Shown here: positions 20,790-32,859 of the stretch, piece by piece
Position numbering within the stretch: the stretch's first letter is position 1
Layout of the letters: every line of letters starts with the position of its first letter
Assembly: GCA_028023455.1 (NCBI GenBank)
Contig: JAQFVV010000012.1
Coordinates: 4,120,023 to 4,184,022 of the forward strand
Length of the DNA stretch: 64,000 nt
Reading direction: 5' to 3'
Source of the DNA: Epiperipatus broadwayi
Taxonomy: Eukaryota > Onychophora > Udeonychophora > Euonychophora > Peripatidae
Made by a program: the position numbers and the translations under genes
The notes under the pieces: generated by a model
What the model was told of the DNA's origin: nothing
Seen by the model: only the letters and a program-made list of their open reading frames with translations
Database searches by the model: none

Positions 20790-21688
20790 TAAATTAGAAT
20801 TAATTTTTTCTAAAAATAGACCAATATATAAATACATACTTTTTCATTGTTTTATAATTACATATTTAGGGATATATTAAATTATCCATTTTTCTTTTTC
20901 AACTGTTACTTACCATTGAAATTTATTATTTTGTTTTCTTTATGTTTATATATTTAGAAGAACTATATAAAGAAAAAACAGAATAATCACTGTTTGAAGG
21001 CAAAAAAAAAATCTGAAAAATATGTTGGAAAAGTCAGTGGAAGATGAAAAAGAAAAAAAACAAAAGATCATGTTAGAGAAGAAGGAAGTTAAGAATGGGT
21101 GAAAAAGTAGATCAATAAAATGTCTTGAAAAGGATTGTAAGAGTTTTTTCACATGAATAGAAGTTCTATTTTCAGATTATCTCTTTGGTATTTGAATGTA
21201 CTTGAGATATAATGAAATCACAATGAGTTATGTAAATAATTATTTTATAAGCATATCATAATTTCACTATTTTTTATTTTTAATCAGGAGTTCATCAAGA
21301 TGAACTCTGGTTTCTATGTGGAGATCTTTAGTTTCATATACTAATGCATGTTATTTGCATAGTAGGACACAATTAATCTGTGGCAAACATACTATGAAAA
21401 ACATAGTTAATAACTATCATATCTATAGCTAGAGTAGCAAATTTGAAGAATTTTAAAAGAGTCACTGGTAAATCTATTTCCTTATTGGAATTTCTAAAAA
21501 ATTGGTTAATGATATTTTGTTTATAGTTAAACAATCATTTAAAAAAAATTCATACGCTAATAAATAAATAAGTAATAAAAATGATCATTGGGTCTGTGAA
21601 CAGAAAAGTAATTTTAATTTTATTTTAATAATGAACAATAATAAACATATAAATGACTAAATACCACATCATCACTGCTTCTTGTACT
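20790..21688. other. AT-rich spacer, nothing recognised
   Basis: Short AT-rich frames only. 20946-21152 on the minus strand is open but compositionally trivial. Confidence 0.5.
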
Positions 21689-21689
21689 T

Positions 21690-21825
21690 GGTCAAGCTGT
21701 TAAAAATGGAGGCACAGTCTCCATACAGTAATGCCACTCAGTGCAAGCCAGAGTAATCGATGGATGCTAGAAGGTTTGTGGGTAAAACTCCTATCTAGTT
21801 CCTACTCATCCAATATTGTTAGGTA
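21690..21825 (-). mobile_element. Family 5 element, end fragment
   Basis: Matches the left arm of the 7.2 kb foldback from CTCCATACAGTA through the stretch ending CTACTCATCCAATATTG. It stops before the hammerhead core. A further scrap with CTCCATCCAGTAGTG lies at 22603-22645. Confidence 0.65.
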
Positions 21826-22927
21826 TAAATATATACATGGCAATTCAGGATTATTAGTTGATTTAACAGACATTTCCATTGTAAAGTGTGTTTATTTTTA
21901 GTTTAAAAGCAAAAGCTAAAAATGTTGTCAATAACTAGATTGAGACATGGGTTAAAATTAGTATTAGAAAATCTAAATTATTGTTTTATATGTACTTGGT
22001 TACTGGAATATAAATTCACAAACCATTCACTCACATTATTATTTTGAATAGCATTTATCAACTATGTTTTTTGTTATTGTTTTTTTCTATATAATTTATT
22101 GGGTGCCTTATTATATTTTATTATTTGTAATGATATGATATTAAATGTTCTGCAAAGGTCTGTTTCTTTTGTAGTCACAAACTCCAATGTAGATTGGATT
22201 ATAATGTTTTTATTGTAACTGTTTTTTGTTTATTTTATTGACTGCATTGTTTTTATTGATAATCAGAATGATTGATGTTTTGATCTTTTATAGTTTTTTC
22301 CCTCCAGCACTGTATTTAGCTGAAAAACAGTTTTTGTATATTAAAACATACCTTATAGATATAAATATGAAAAGTTGTACAAATGAAAATGGCATACAAC
22401 AGCAAATAAAGTCTTTATTCATATGTTCAAAAATATGTAGTAGAGGTTATTAAATATATCTATAAAAATACTATAGTCTGATTGTAGAATTTATTGCATA
22501 TATATCATAATTTACTTAATATGGCTGCACATATTAGTTTAGAATTATTCATGAATACTTGTGTGTAGCTGAAGATGAAAGAAATCATATATTGAATCAG
22601 AGGCAAAACTCTCCATCCAGTAGTGTCATTCAGCACAAGTCAATAGGATAAAAGATGTATTAAATATGAAATGAGGATTAATGTGGAAAAGGAAGGTTAC
22701 ATAGTTGAAGTTTGTTGAGTAAGATCATAAAAAGTGAGAATGAAGTTAAAAGACATGTTATATTGATAAAAGATATATTAATAAAGAAAATGAAAATATT
22801 TTGCTTAGATCACTAAAACATCACATGCTTACACAAACACAAATCTTTTAGAATTCATTGATTAATATTATTTGCACTAGGTGACACTACTATATGTAGA
22901 ACTTGCCATTGTACTCTCCATAGATCT
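21826..22927. other. AT-rich spacer with one family 5 scrap
   Basis: A 75-codon frame at 22226-22453 is hydrophobic and AT-driven with no recognisable family. Otherwise only the scrap at 22603-22645. Confidence 0.5.
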
Positions 22928-23037
22928 TTTTTTTTTTCATATGTCATAGAGTCAGCCGGAATGCGAACCCACACCCGTCTGCAACCAACTATTTGCTTGC
23001 AAGGTGGGTGCGATAACCTCTCGGCTAACAATGCTTG
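22928..23037 (-). repeat. tRNA-derived SINE, type 2 (long variable arm)
   Basis: Minus strand: TTAGCCGAGAGGTTATCG near the A box, an anticodon-arm-like CTTGCAAG, a longer variable arm, then GGGTTCGCATTCCGGC as B box, ending ATATGAAAAAAA. It differs from type 1 in the extra arm but shares the end sequence TATGACATATGAAAA. Its only close partner here is at 58688-58792. Confidence 0.7.
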
Positions 23038-23039
23038 AC

Positions 23040-26000
23040 ATCAATCTTTATGAAAAGAATTTAAATGAGACTGATAAAAGTTTTTATATAAGTGTATTGT
23101 CATATGGTTGTGAGACATTAACAATGAATAAGAAAATTAAGAAAAGATTGGAAACTTTTCAGATGTGATAAATAATGGAGGAAATTAGTCTAGTGAATAG
23201 AATAAAAAAAATTAAAAAGTTTTGATGAAAATGGATAAAGAGAAAAGATGGATAGGAGAAATTGAATAAACTGGATTAGTCATTTATTAGAAAATAGATG
23301 ATTATTTACTGAGAAATGATTGGAAGTAATAATAGATGGATAATAGAAGAAAGGAATGAAATTGATTAATTTTTGGGGTTGATCTAAAAAAACAATAAAC
23401 AGAACAAAATGAAAAAAAAACAATTGAACTGATGATATAATCATTATCTGGAAGTGTTCTTAGAGTGGAACACTAATATAAATATGTGTGTTTATTTAAT
23501 TACTGTACTTACTTAAAACAAATTGACTTTTTAAATGACTGTTAAGAGTCTATTTTTATCTTTTTTAAAATACAATAATAATAGTTATGATATTTTTTAA
23601 TTACATATTTTACATTGGTTGAAAATTAAATAAAAGTATTTTATATTAAAATAATTTTATCCTATTAATAAAATTACTCTTTCCAAAATGTGTCTATTTA
23701 TTAAAATAATAATAAAATGAACAATCAAAATTCTTTTAGTTTAATAATGAGCCAATCAAATAACTAAATATATTACCTGTTTTCTTCATTAAATGTTTCA
23801 ATTTCTTATTAAAAATTAGAGAGAAAAAAGATTAATGATCATATTGTAAGATTTATAAAAAAAAATTTATTGCTGATTGACTTTTATTTTATATAAACAA
23901 TACATTTATGATTGCAAAAAATAATTTCCTTCACAATATATAAAAATGTCAATATTTAATATATATGTATACACAACTTCATGTAAAATATTGTCTCAAA
24001 AATGAAGCAATGACATACCATTCAAAAAATGTGAACCTATAGATAAATAATGAAAACATTAACTAATAACTAACACAAAAACTGCAAGAGTTATCAAGTC
24101 AATTTCAAGAAAGATGTTTTATAGGACATGCTACTTCTTCGATAAGAAAAACCACCATATTGGATTTTAAAGAATTGGATTGAAATACAATTTGTGTAAT
24201 ATATTCAATTTTAACACATAAAGTGTAAAGCATTATATTATATGGTGAAACAAAGAGAAAATACTAAAAAATGTAATAAACCTGAAAAAATATAGTCATT
24301 ATCTTAAAAAAATTAGACAAACAAGATTTTAACATTTAAAAAATGCTTTTTTTTTTATTGGTTCACAAAATTTAAATTTTGAGAATTCATATTTAAATTC
24401 ATATTTTATAAGTATATTCATTAGATTCCTCTTCAAATTTTAAAGAAAATGGTGTATAACAATTTATCTAAGATAATTTGTTACTCTAAAATGTTATTTT
24501 TTCAATGTCTTGGCACATTTCAGTTTTACCAGCAATCTTATTAGACACCAGTGCTTGCAGATCTCTGCTATCTTATAAATAATAATATTTAACAATAATT
24601 ATTGTAAATCAAATATATTACAAATTAAAATAAATTGTAATTTATCAAAAAATAAAATTTGCTTAAAAATAATATATATATATATAATAGAGTTTTAAAA
24701 GAGGAAAGAGAAAATGTGTTAGGATCAAAGACTAAAATCATTTTTATGATGACTGTACTTCAATTTTCTACATATGATAATAACTAAACAATATTTTTTT
24801 TAAAATTAATGCAATATAAAATATTAATGAGAATAGCCATAATACTGATATTCTTTATTATTTACCCTATCTTTCCACTTTTGAAAATGCATGTAGCTTA
24901 CTAGTTAGATGACCTTGTATTAGAAAAATTAGGATCAGTTGTTATAATAAAATAAATATGATTATAAGCAAAGTAGAAAAATAATAACCATATATTACAA
25001 AAAAAAAGAAATATAATTATTTCTGTTTAGAAGATGATGTATAAGATACAGATGCACATAAAACAGACAGATATAACATACTGATTTCAGTACTAATTAT
25101 GACAATGAAATAAATTTGATCTTTTTATATGCATTATTTCCACAAAATATATATAAATAAAAAAGTAGAAAATAATTGTTGATTGAACAAAATGTAAACA
25201 TAAAATTGCTTATATGTAGATTATCAATACAGTTCACACAAAGCAGACCATTTTTCTACAGCATTATAAATCATTTATATCAAAACAAATATATATATAT
25301 ATATGGCTAGCAGAAAACTATTCTTCAGAGGTCTTCAAGTCATCCGAGTAACATAGATATCAGATTTATAACTTTTATTTTCAGTTAAAAAGAAATCCAT
25401 TTTCATTTTTTCTATGAAATATAAAAAAAACTAAGACTAGAAAGTCACTTTTTACAAAAACTTTCATAATAAATGCAAATGTTATCATAGAAAAAATGCA
25501 TATATACTGTTAAAAAGGTAATCAAATAATAATGTATCTCATATACCCAATTTAAAGATTATGATTGTTTAGAATTCTTGAAAAAGAGGATTTGAATACA
25601 TTCATGTAATATATATTAGTAGTTGTAAAACATGCAAGAATAAGAAAAAAGAATGAAGTTTTATAATGAATTCAGTCTGCAGTTAAGTCAAAAAAGATCT
25701 AATGTTCAAATAGTGAATGCAAAGAATTACTAGTTGAAGATAGGTACTTCACATATATAATTATCAATGTGTCAAAAACATTTCCAGACAACAGTAATAA
25801 GAGATTACATGATTAATGGACTGACTCATGTGTGTAATGTAAATTCACATTTTATTATCATTTTTTAAAAATGTAAGCATTTTTGGATAATTTCATCATA
25901 CATATTTTTATTCATTGAATATGATTTCCACAAAAGTTGTTTAGGATATACAGAATTATAAAATGTTAAATATACACAATATTACTTTTAAATATTTTAG

Positions 26001-26380
26001 CCAGTTTATGTCATATGGGGAAGTGCATCTTAATGATTGTTTGTCATGCTAGTCCTACAATATAGTTGTTTGTAATGCCCTACCCCTCAATTACAAAAAA
26101 GAATAATTAAATACAAACTAGTTTTATGGATATGTTTGTCATTACCATCAATACGCCATTAAATATTGATATTTGAAATAGATCTACAGGTGATTGATGG
26201 TATAGATTTCCATTTTTAATATACATATTAGAATGTAAGATGTGTGTGTTATGTGATGCTTTGTTTGATATATTTCTAGGCAAGTTGACTAGTTTAGTTT
26301 CAGAACATTAGATTATTTGAAACTTTAGTCGATTATAAATAGTCAAAATAAGAGTCACAGATCACATGACCCAATTCTCT
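23040..26380. other. AT-rich desert, nothing recognised
   Basis: More than 3 kb with no open frame above background, no inverted repeats beyond low complexity and no family recognised. Confidence 0.5.
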
Positions 26381-26590
26381 TAAGCTTATGAGATATAAAC
26401 AATGAGCAAGCTTTGAGATAAATGCTTAGCCAGAGAAAGCATTTAAAATATCTCTATCAGGATCCCCCCCCAAACCTCTGACCATGGTTTTGTGCTTTGG
26501 CACTCCTCAGACAGGCACTAGGGTAGGGTCAGACACTAGATCTAAAAATACCAACCCATAGTCGATTGTATTAGATAGTGCAAAAAAATG
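26380..26590 (-). mobile_element. Family 2 element, solo half
   Basis: A diverged half copy of the 1.16 kb foldback: AAGCTTTGAG and AATATCTCTATCAGG correspond to its outer part, followed by the hammerhead-like segment and AGACACTAGATCTAAA. There is no inverted partner nearby. Confidence 0.6.
26475..26515 (-). ncRNA. Hammerhead-like ribozyme, family 2, solo copy
   Basis: On the minus strand the core is CTGAGGA, a perfect CUGANGA. Stem II is GTGC/GCAC around CAAA. GAAA has become AAAA. Stem III is CCATGG, with UC as cleavage site. Stem I is CCTGT/AGAGG with one mismatch. Stem II differs from the 1.3 kb copy (GAGC/GCTC) by an A-U to U-A swap. Confidence 0.62.
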
Positions 26591-27997
26591 TTTAGTTAAT
26601 TATTGAATATGCATGAGCAATAGCCAAAAACTAATTTAAAGACTTGATGAATATTACCATCTGCTGGTCAATTGCTTTAGAGTAGAATGATATAGTAGAT
26701 TATTGCTTTAAATGTGAACAGTTTAATTACTTATGATAAAGCTTTAACGACCTCAGTCAATTAAAGCGTTTGATGTATTTATACTACTGTATCAGTGCTT
26801 TGTAGTCTCAATTGCTTATTATATTATCAGAAAGAGGATAATATATTTATATAACATTAATCTAATATTGCTTATAGTAATTATTATAAGTGAAGTAATG
26901 GTTGACTACAAAATGAGAATCTTTGGGATTATTTCAATTGAAAAACTTAAAAAGAAAATATTCTGATAGGATTTTCACTTTGTAATAACTATTTTCATCA
27001 TAATAAAATTATTCTATAGATGATTTGAAATTTATACAATTATATATAATCAATAAACCATAAAAGCAGCATTGGCATATAGTTTAATGTTATATGCTAC
27101 TTTTCCCTTTAATACGGGATATAACATTCAAAAACATTATTGTTTTTTTTTAAAAAAAAATATGTTTTTGTAAAATTTTTGTTTACAATTGCATTATAAT
27201 ATACTTAATAAAAAAAAATTATTGAAATGTTTTCAGATCATTAATCTATAGGTTACTTGAAAACAAATCAATTATTCATTTTTAAAATTTTATTTTGAAC
27301 TTCCTTCAACATATAATTACTCATTAACTGTGAAATAGAGTTTGTTAAAGCACGCTAAAAAATAAAAACAAATCAATATAATTTAAAGTAATTAGTTTCA
27401 TTTTTAATAATATTAGACTGCAAAGATTTATGAACCATTTTATTTTTGAAATTATTTCAGTGGCTGGAGGGACTAGGTAAGGAAGGGGTGGAGCGAAAAA
27501 TAACATCTTATTTTTCACTAAATTACGCTCATAAACTAATGAAATAAATTAGTGATTTTAATTTTTAAAAATTTTTCAATATTTTTTTTATTCACTAAAT
27601 TATGCAATTTGGATAATTGCCTAATTTACATAAATTTACATATGAATGATGACAGCGTATTTATGAGCAATTAGCTCAGAATTCAAATTATCACTATAAT
27701 ACATACACACATATATATATAATCATGAAAAACATGATTCCATTTTTTATTTTCATTGAGGGGAAAAATCGTATTATAAATATGTATTATAATTGGTAAT
27801 ATAAATTTTTATACTTAGGTTAAAGTGCAAAGTTGGGAAATTAGCAACTGGACTAATGGTGAATATTTTATATTGTAATATAGGTAAGTTATTAGCCAAA
27901 GGTGCAACCACATTTCAGTAATCAAACTAAAGAATACTCTTTTTTTTTTAATGCTAATGTATAGCTTAAATAAATGTAGATTATCTAAATTTTAAAC
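26590..27997. other. AT-rich desert, nothing recognised
   Basis: No coding or family signal seen. Confidence 0.5.
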
Positions 27998-28022
27998 CTA
28001 TTGTTGTAATACTTTATGAAAA

Positions 28023-28522
28023 NNNNNNNNNNNNNNNNNNNNNNNNNNNNNNNNNNNNNNNNNNNNNNNNNNNNNNNNNNNNNNNNNNNNNNNNNNNNNN
28101 NNNNNNNNNNNNNNNNNNNNNNNNNNNNNNNNNNNNNNNNNNNNNNNNNNNNNNNNNNNNNNNNNNNNNNNNNNNNNNNNNNNNNNNNNNNNNNNNNNNN
28201 NNNNNNNNNNNNNNNNNNNNNNNNNNNNNNNNNNNNNNNNNNNNNNNNNNNNNNNNNNNNNNNNNNNNNNNNNNNNNNNNNNNNNNNNNNNNNNNNNNNN
28301 NNNNNNNNNNNNNNNNNNNNNNNNNNNNNNNNNNNNNNNNNNNNNNNNNNNNNNNNNNNNNNNNNNNNNNNNNNNNNNNNNNNNNNNNNNNNNNNNNNNN
28401 NNNNNNNNNNNNNNNNNNNNNNNNNNNNNNNNNNNNNNNNNNNNNNNNNNNNNNNNNNNNNNNNNNNNNNNNNNNNNNNNNNNNNNNNNNNNNNNNNNNN
28501 NNNNNNNNNNNNNNNNNNNNNN
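28023..28522. other. Assembly gap of 500 N
   Basis: Exactly 500 undetermined bases, a conventional placeholder length. It hides the outer end of PLE copy 1. Confidence 1.
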
Positions 28523-28605
28523 GCTGTATTTTTATATTGGACTATTTCCATCATCTAATATGTGTGTTGAATGTCTTTAGAAAAGTTTAATTTTTAGTTA
28601 AATAT

Positions 28606-28764
28606 TCCAAATGCATTCAACTGTTAGTAATATCACAGCAAACAGGTTAGTATATGCACCAACTGTTAATAATATCACAGCAAACAAATGTTAATAATAT
28701 CACAGCAAACAGGTTAGTATATGCACTAACTGTTAGTAATATCACAGCAAACAGGTTAGTATAT
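28606..28764 (-). repeat. Short tandem repeats in PLE 3' end
   Basis: Units of about 42 bases built from AATATCACAGCAAACAGG and TTAGTATATGCAC occur two to three times between the ribozyme and the PLE terminus. The same block appears in the other three copies (32525-32674, 35320-35430, 38101-38260). Confidence 0.85.
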
Positions 28765-28809
28765 GCACAACGTTTCGAGAGGTATTTTTCTCCCCTCTTC
28801 TTCAGGGGT
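28765..28809 (-). ncRNA. Hammerhead-like ribozyme, family 7, copy 1
   Basis: On the minus strand the core is CTGAAGA, fitting CUGANGA. Stem II is AGAGG/CCTCT around a loop of about 11 bases with one bulged C. GAAA follows, then ACGT as stem III. Stem I is poorly paired in this copy. Confidence 0.6.
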
Positions 28810-28835
28810 TGCTGGCCTGACCAGTGACAGTACTA

Positions 28836-28918
28836 GCATGGGATTCAAACCTGGGTCCTTAGATTCTTGATTATTGAAATTTAAGGTAACACTCTAACCA
28901 ACTGAGCCATCCTGCCAA
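28836..28918 (-). repeat. tRNA-like segment in PLE 3' end, copy 1
   Basis: Minus strand: a perfect polymerase III A-box consensus TGGCTCAGTTGG (28898-28909) and a B-box-like GGTTTGAATCC about 58 bases downstream. It is not a standard tRNA fold, but it is present at the same place in all four PLE copies. Confidence 0.65.
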
Positions 28919-28947
28919 AGGCAACAGTATATAGTAATTTCATATAC

Positions 28948-30349
28948 TTATCTATGAGGTTCCTCCTGATTTCTCCACTTTTTCCTCAGAGCAAAGTTGA
29001 TTAGTGATTTCCATACATTATGTATAGTCACACTAGGTTGGCTTATGGGATTTTTTGCCATTGTCATGTGAGCAGCTTCTTTAAATTTTCTTCTTTGTAC
29101 CTTTTCTTCTTTATCCAATATTTTTGTATTTTCCCAATTGAACGTATGTTCATTGGTCCATACATGGTCTGCTACCTTAGACACCTGTTTTCTCTCTTCT
29201 AATCATCAGTTTATGTTCTTGCAAGTGCTTTTGAATGGGACGGCTGGTCTCACCAATATATGTTCTTCCACATTCACATGGTATTTCATAGATGCAGTTT
29301 TTTCTTTGCAGCATTTCAAGTTTAGGCTTTGTAGATGTTAGAATTCCTCGTAGTGTGGTATGGCTCTGAAAAGCTGTTCTGATGTTATACTGATTGCAGA
29401 TTTTCCTTAATTTGTCTGCTATTTTTGGAATGTATGGATACACTACAGTACCAATAATTGTCTTTTCTCTTGATGGTTCTTTTTGTTGTCTGTTTAATGT
29501 TTTCTTAATAACAGCTGATGGATAACCATTTTTCTTAAGAGTTTGTTCTATATAGATCTTTTCTTTTTCCAAATCACCAGTTTCTGAACAAACTTCTTTT
29601 GCTCTGTTCCACAGTGATAGTATAACTCCATGTTTTGTGTTTCTGGTGTGATTAGATGTATAGGCTAGGTATTTTCCTGTATGTGTAGGTTTTCGGTAAA
29701 CTGTAGTTTTGATTTTGCCATGAGGGAGTCTTGTTACAAGAACATCTAAGAATGCCAATTTTTGTTCTTGTTCTGGTTCTATTGTAAATTTAATTGAAGG
29801 GGATATGTTGTTGATGTGTGTCCAGAAAGTTTGTAGCAATGCTTCACCATGTGGCCATACAACAAATGTATCATCCACATAGCGAAGCCAAACTTTAGGT
29901 GGATAAGGAGTAGTTTTTATGGCTGTGGTTTCAAGTTCTTCCATATAAATATTGCTAATCAGGGGAGACAATGGTGAGCCCATAGCCATTCCTTGATTTT
30001 GTTGGAAGAACTCTGTGTTATATTGAAAGTAGGTTGTTTTTATACAGAAAGTTAATAGTTCCATTATGCTATCAATAGGAAGAGCTGTTCTGGTTTGTAA
30101 ACTATTATCATCATTTAACCTTTTTCTTACAATAGACAATGCTTCTTCACATGGTACATTTGTGAATAAACTTTCCACATCAAAGCTTACCAGTAAGTCA
30201 GTTCTTTCAATTTTCATGTTCTTGATTAATTCTACAAAGTGTCTAGAATCCCTAACGAATGATTGGGTCTTGCATGCCAAAGGATTTAGAACTTTGAGAA
30301 GAAATCTTGCCAAATTCTGGCAAGGTGAATCTCTAGAACTAACTAACAA
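28948..30349 (-). pseudogene. PLE reverse transcriptase plus GIY-YIG, copy 1
   Basis: The frame 29177-30349 encodes 390 residues. It opens inside the first RT motif (SSRDSPC) and has LVSFDVESLF (53-62), GMAMGSPLSPLISNIYMEE (120-138), the catalytic RYVDD (156-160) and AFLDVLV (199-205). The GIY-YIG endonuclease follows: CIYEIPCECGRTYIGETSRP (352-371), then LQEHKLMI. A frameshift near 29180 moves the rest (KVADHVWTNEHTF to the stop at 28948) to another frame. RT and endonuclease residues are intact, so only 5' truncation and one frameshift separate it from a working protein. It lacks the N-terminal region seen in copy 4. The first residue of the open frame is at the truncation junction, not a real start. 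Confidence 0.9.
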
Positions 30350-30430
30350 TAGTCCAATATAAAAATACAGCTAGAACACCATCATCACAAACCTTCAGAA
30401 AAACACTATTGTTGTAATACTTTATGAAAA

Positions 30431-31172
30431 TCTATTATAAAACAGTCCTTGACAAATATAAACAGATTTTAATTAAGAATGAGGGGGTCTTAACAAGTTT
30501 GAGCATAAGAAGTGATAGACCTTGCCATAAATTCCAAGTCCAAGATTCGCCATTAGATTTGCTATGTTATTTTAATTAAATATACCATGACAAATTAAAA
30601 AATTCCCAACATATTATTATGAACAATTATAGATTATATCCATCAAAATGCATCATATTAATTTACTGCATTAGTGACTTGAATAAATAATTCTAAAAAA
30701 TATATATTAAATAGCTGTAGAACCATTTTATCAATTTTTATGTAGTTTCATTATTATTAAAAAATGTTGGTTTTAAATTTCTAGTTGGTAATATTAAAAA
30801 AAAGAAGGGTTTTTAAGAACATATGAAAATAAAAGTAAAATTATATCTTAATCTGTCAGAGGATCTGATTGGTAAATTGAAAAATGAGCACACAATTTAT
30901 GACTAATGGTTGTAAGATATGTTGTGAATGATTATAAGGTAAAATATAGCATACAGATAATCAAGCTAATCAGGTCAAGCTTTTCAAGAGAATCCTCATA
31001 AGATTTTTGGTATGTAATCTTCAGACAAATGCTTTATTTTAATTTTAGAAATAAATGCAATTTTCTTATTTAATTATATTAAATCAAAGTATAGTTTTGT
31101 AAAGATTTACAGAACATGTTGCTAATATATGATTAATAGTTTTTAATAGTATAAATCTAATATTAACAAAAG
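30431..31172. other. AT-rich spacer between PLE copy 1 and a family 6 element
   Basis: No coding or family signal seen. Confidence 0.5.
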
Positions 31173-31173
31173 T

Positions 31174-31672
31174 TAAAATGTAATATATAGGGTATATGAG
31201 CATAGACTTTCACATGACCCACCACTCACCACTCTATATCATAACACTGATACACTTGAATCCATATATGTAGAAAAGATAAATAAACACCAATATACAT
31301 ATTTCATACTAAACCAGCAATCATCAGTTGGTCCAGATTATCATCTCTACACATATATGAAATAAGTGCTCAGATATATATTAAGATAGCCAATCTTTAG
31401 ACTTTAATGGACAGACTTCAATCCACTCCACACTCCAACTCTTCAACCATCCATCCTATTGAAAATCTGATGATGGAATGCTCAAAGGCCATCCTGAGGC
31501 CGAGTTTCTCATCACACCCATGTTGACCTAAAGTCAATCTGACCCCTCATGTACAGGACATAATCCATTTAATACATATACAAGGGATGGGCAGACATCT
31601 CTATTATGTAACAACTGAAATACAGGCTTATTATATACCTGTATCAATATATGTAATATATAGAATATATGA
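31174..31672 (-). mobile_element. Family 6 element, second copy
   Basis: About 500 bp, collinear with the left arm and spacer of the 10.7 kb element to about 31455, then continuing into different sequence (GGCCATCCTGAGGCCGAG). It ends with the same phrase that precedes the 10.7 kb copy (AGGCTTATTATATACCTG). GTAATATATAG plus TATATGAGCA occur at both ends (31184 and 31654), probably a duplicated target. Only one hammerhead remains. Confidence 0.65.
31289..31332 (-). ncRNA. Hammerhead-like ribozyme, family 6, second element
   Basis: On the minus strand stem I is ACCAA/TTGGT, the core CTGATGA is perfect, and stem II is TGCT/AGTA. GAAA, the ATATGTAT near-palindrome and the UA cleavage site are all kept. 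Confidence 0.72.
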
Positions 31673-32388
31673 GCAAAAATGATTTCAGAATTGAGTTTGT
31701 TGACTTTATTTTAATTTTTATTAAAAATATTAATGGACAATCAGATTTTTGTGAATTAACCAAGCATTTGCATAAGAGATTTTGTTGGTCAATATTTTTA
31801 AACTGCTGCATACATTTATTATCAATCAAATACCCAAATATCTTACTATTATAAATATGTATTGAATGTAATCCATCCATATGATAACTTGATTGTTTAA
31901 TTATTATCATTTTGTTAAGTCAATATCTCATACTTTTTAATATTTTGTTTTTATATGTTGGAATTATCATACTCATTCTGAGTTTGGGTAACCTAAAACC
32001 TCTTTTATCAAGATTTTTATCTAACGATACCTTTTTTATATGTAATCTGGCTAAACAAAGAAAATATTGTAATACAAATTTTTAAAGAGGGTAGATAATA
32101 TAATCATTAAATCATTTGTTATAAACATTGACCTTTCAATATTTAATTGCATACCAACTATGTTTTTTTTTTGTATATTAATATTAATCTCACCTTCTAT
32201 ATGGACTCGCTGAATAGTCTAAAAGAAATTACATGATCAGTAAATAATCTACAATTTTTAAAACAATGCAAGATTTCCAATAGTATGAAGAATATGTGTG
32301 TATGTGTATATTTTGTAATAGTACAGGTAAGAAAAAATAGAGTGAAGATATATAAACCTCACATTAGTTATGTGATTTGTAACAATAC
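31673..32388. other. AT-rich spacer, nothing recognised
   Basis: Short frames at 31644-31910 on both strands have no recognisable family. Confidence 0.5.
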
Positions 32389-32674
32389 ATAGTGCGAAAA
32401 TTTTTTTATGAAGGTTTGTGATGATGGTATTCTAGTGTATTTTTATATTGGACTATTTCCATCATCTAATATGTGTGTTGAATGTCTTTAGAAAAGTTTA
32501 ATTTTAGTTAAATATTCCAAATGCATTCAACTGTTAGTAATATCACAGAAAACATGTTAGTATATGCACCAACTGTTAGTAATATCACAGCAACCAAATG
32601 TTAATAATATCACAGCAAACAGGTTAGTATATGCACTAACTGTTAGTAATATCACAGCAAAGAGGTTAGTAGAT

Positions 32675-32719
32675 GCACAATGTTTTGAGAGGTATTTTCT
32701 CCCATCTTCTTCAGAGTGT
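32675..32719 (-). ncRNA. Hammerhead-like ribozyme, family 7, copy 2
   Basis: Core CTGAAGA kept; GAAA has become AAAA and stem II carries a mismatch (AGATG facing CCTCT). Probably inactive. Confidence 0.5.
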
Positions 32720-32745
32720 TGCTGGCCTGACCAGTGACAGTACTA

Positions 32746-32828
32746 GCATGGGATTTGAACATGGGTCTTTACATTCTTGATTATTGAATTTTAAGGTAAC
32801 ACTCCAACCAACTGAGCCATCCTGCCAA
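32746..32828 (-). repeat. tRNA-like segment in PLE 3' end, copy 2
   Basis: A box TGGCTCAGTTGG intact on the minus strand; the B-box region has decayed (ATGTTCAAATCCC). Confidence 0.6.
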
Positions 32829-32859
32829 AGGCAACAGTATGTAGTAATTTCATATACTT

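Larger units (their letters stand above)
27998..30430 (-). mobile_element. Penelope-like element copy 1 (family 7), with gap
   Basis: The 25 bases before the gap (27998-28022) recur exactly at 30406-30430, a long target-site duplication. On the minus strand the order is: an inverted copy of the 3' terminus (30353-30405), 5'-truncated reverse transcriptase, GIY-YIG, a tRNA-like segment, a hammerhead-like motif, 42-base repeats, and the 3' terminus (to 28523, the rest hidden in the gap). The two termini are inverted copies of about 50 bp (GGTTTGTGATGATGG and TGTATTTTTATATTGGAC). Confidence 0.8.

Noticed and set aside
23428-23460. CTGATGATATAATCATTATC followed by GAAG, hammerhead-like
   Set aside because: Stem II is only AT pairs, GAAA is not met, there is no palindromic stem III and no repeat copies in the window.
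27985-28558. Open frames across the N run
   Set aside because: The gap has no sequence, so the frames have no meaning.
30066-30362. 98-codon plus-strand frame, and others at 43124, 575 and 33036
   Set aside because: Antisense shadows of the PLE or LINE coding frames.
31450-31500. CTGATGATGG and CCATCCTGAGG near the end of the family 6 copy
   Set aside because: Forms a GATGG/CCATC hairpin but lacks GAAA and a closing stem.
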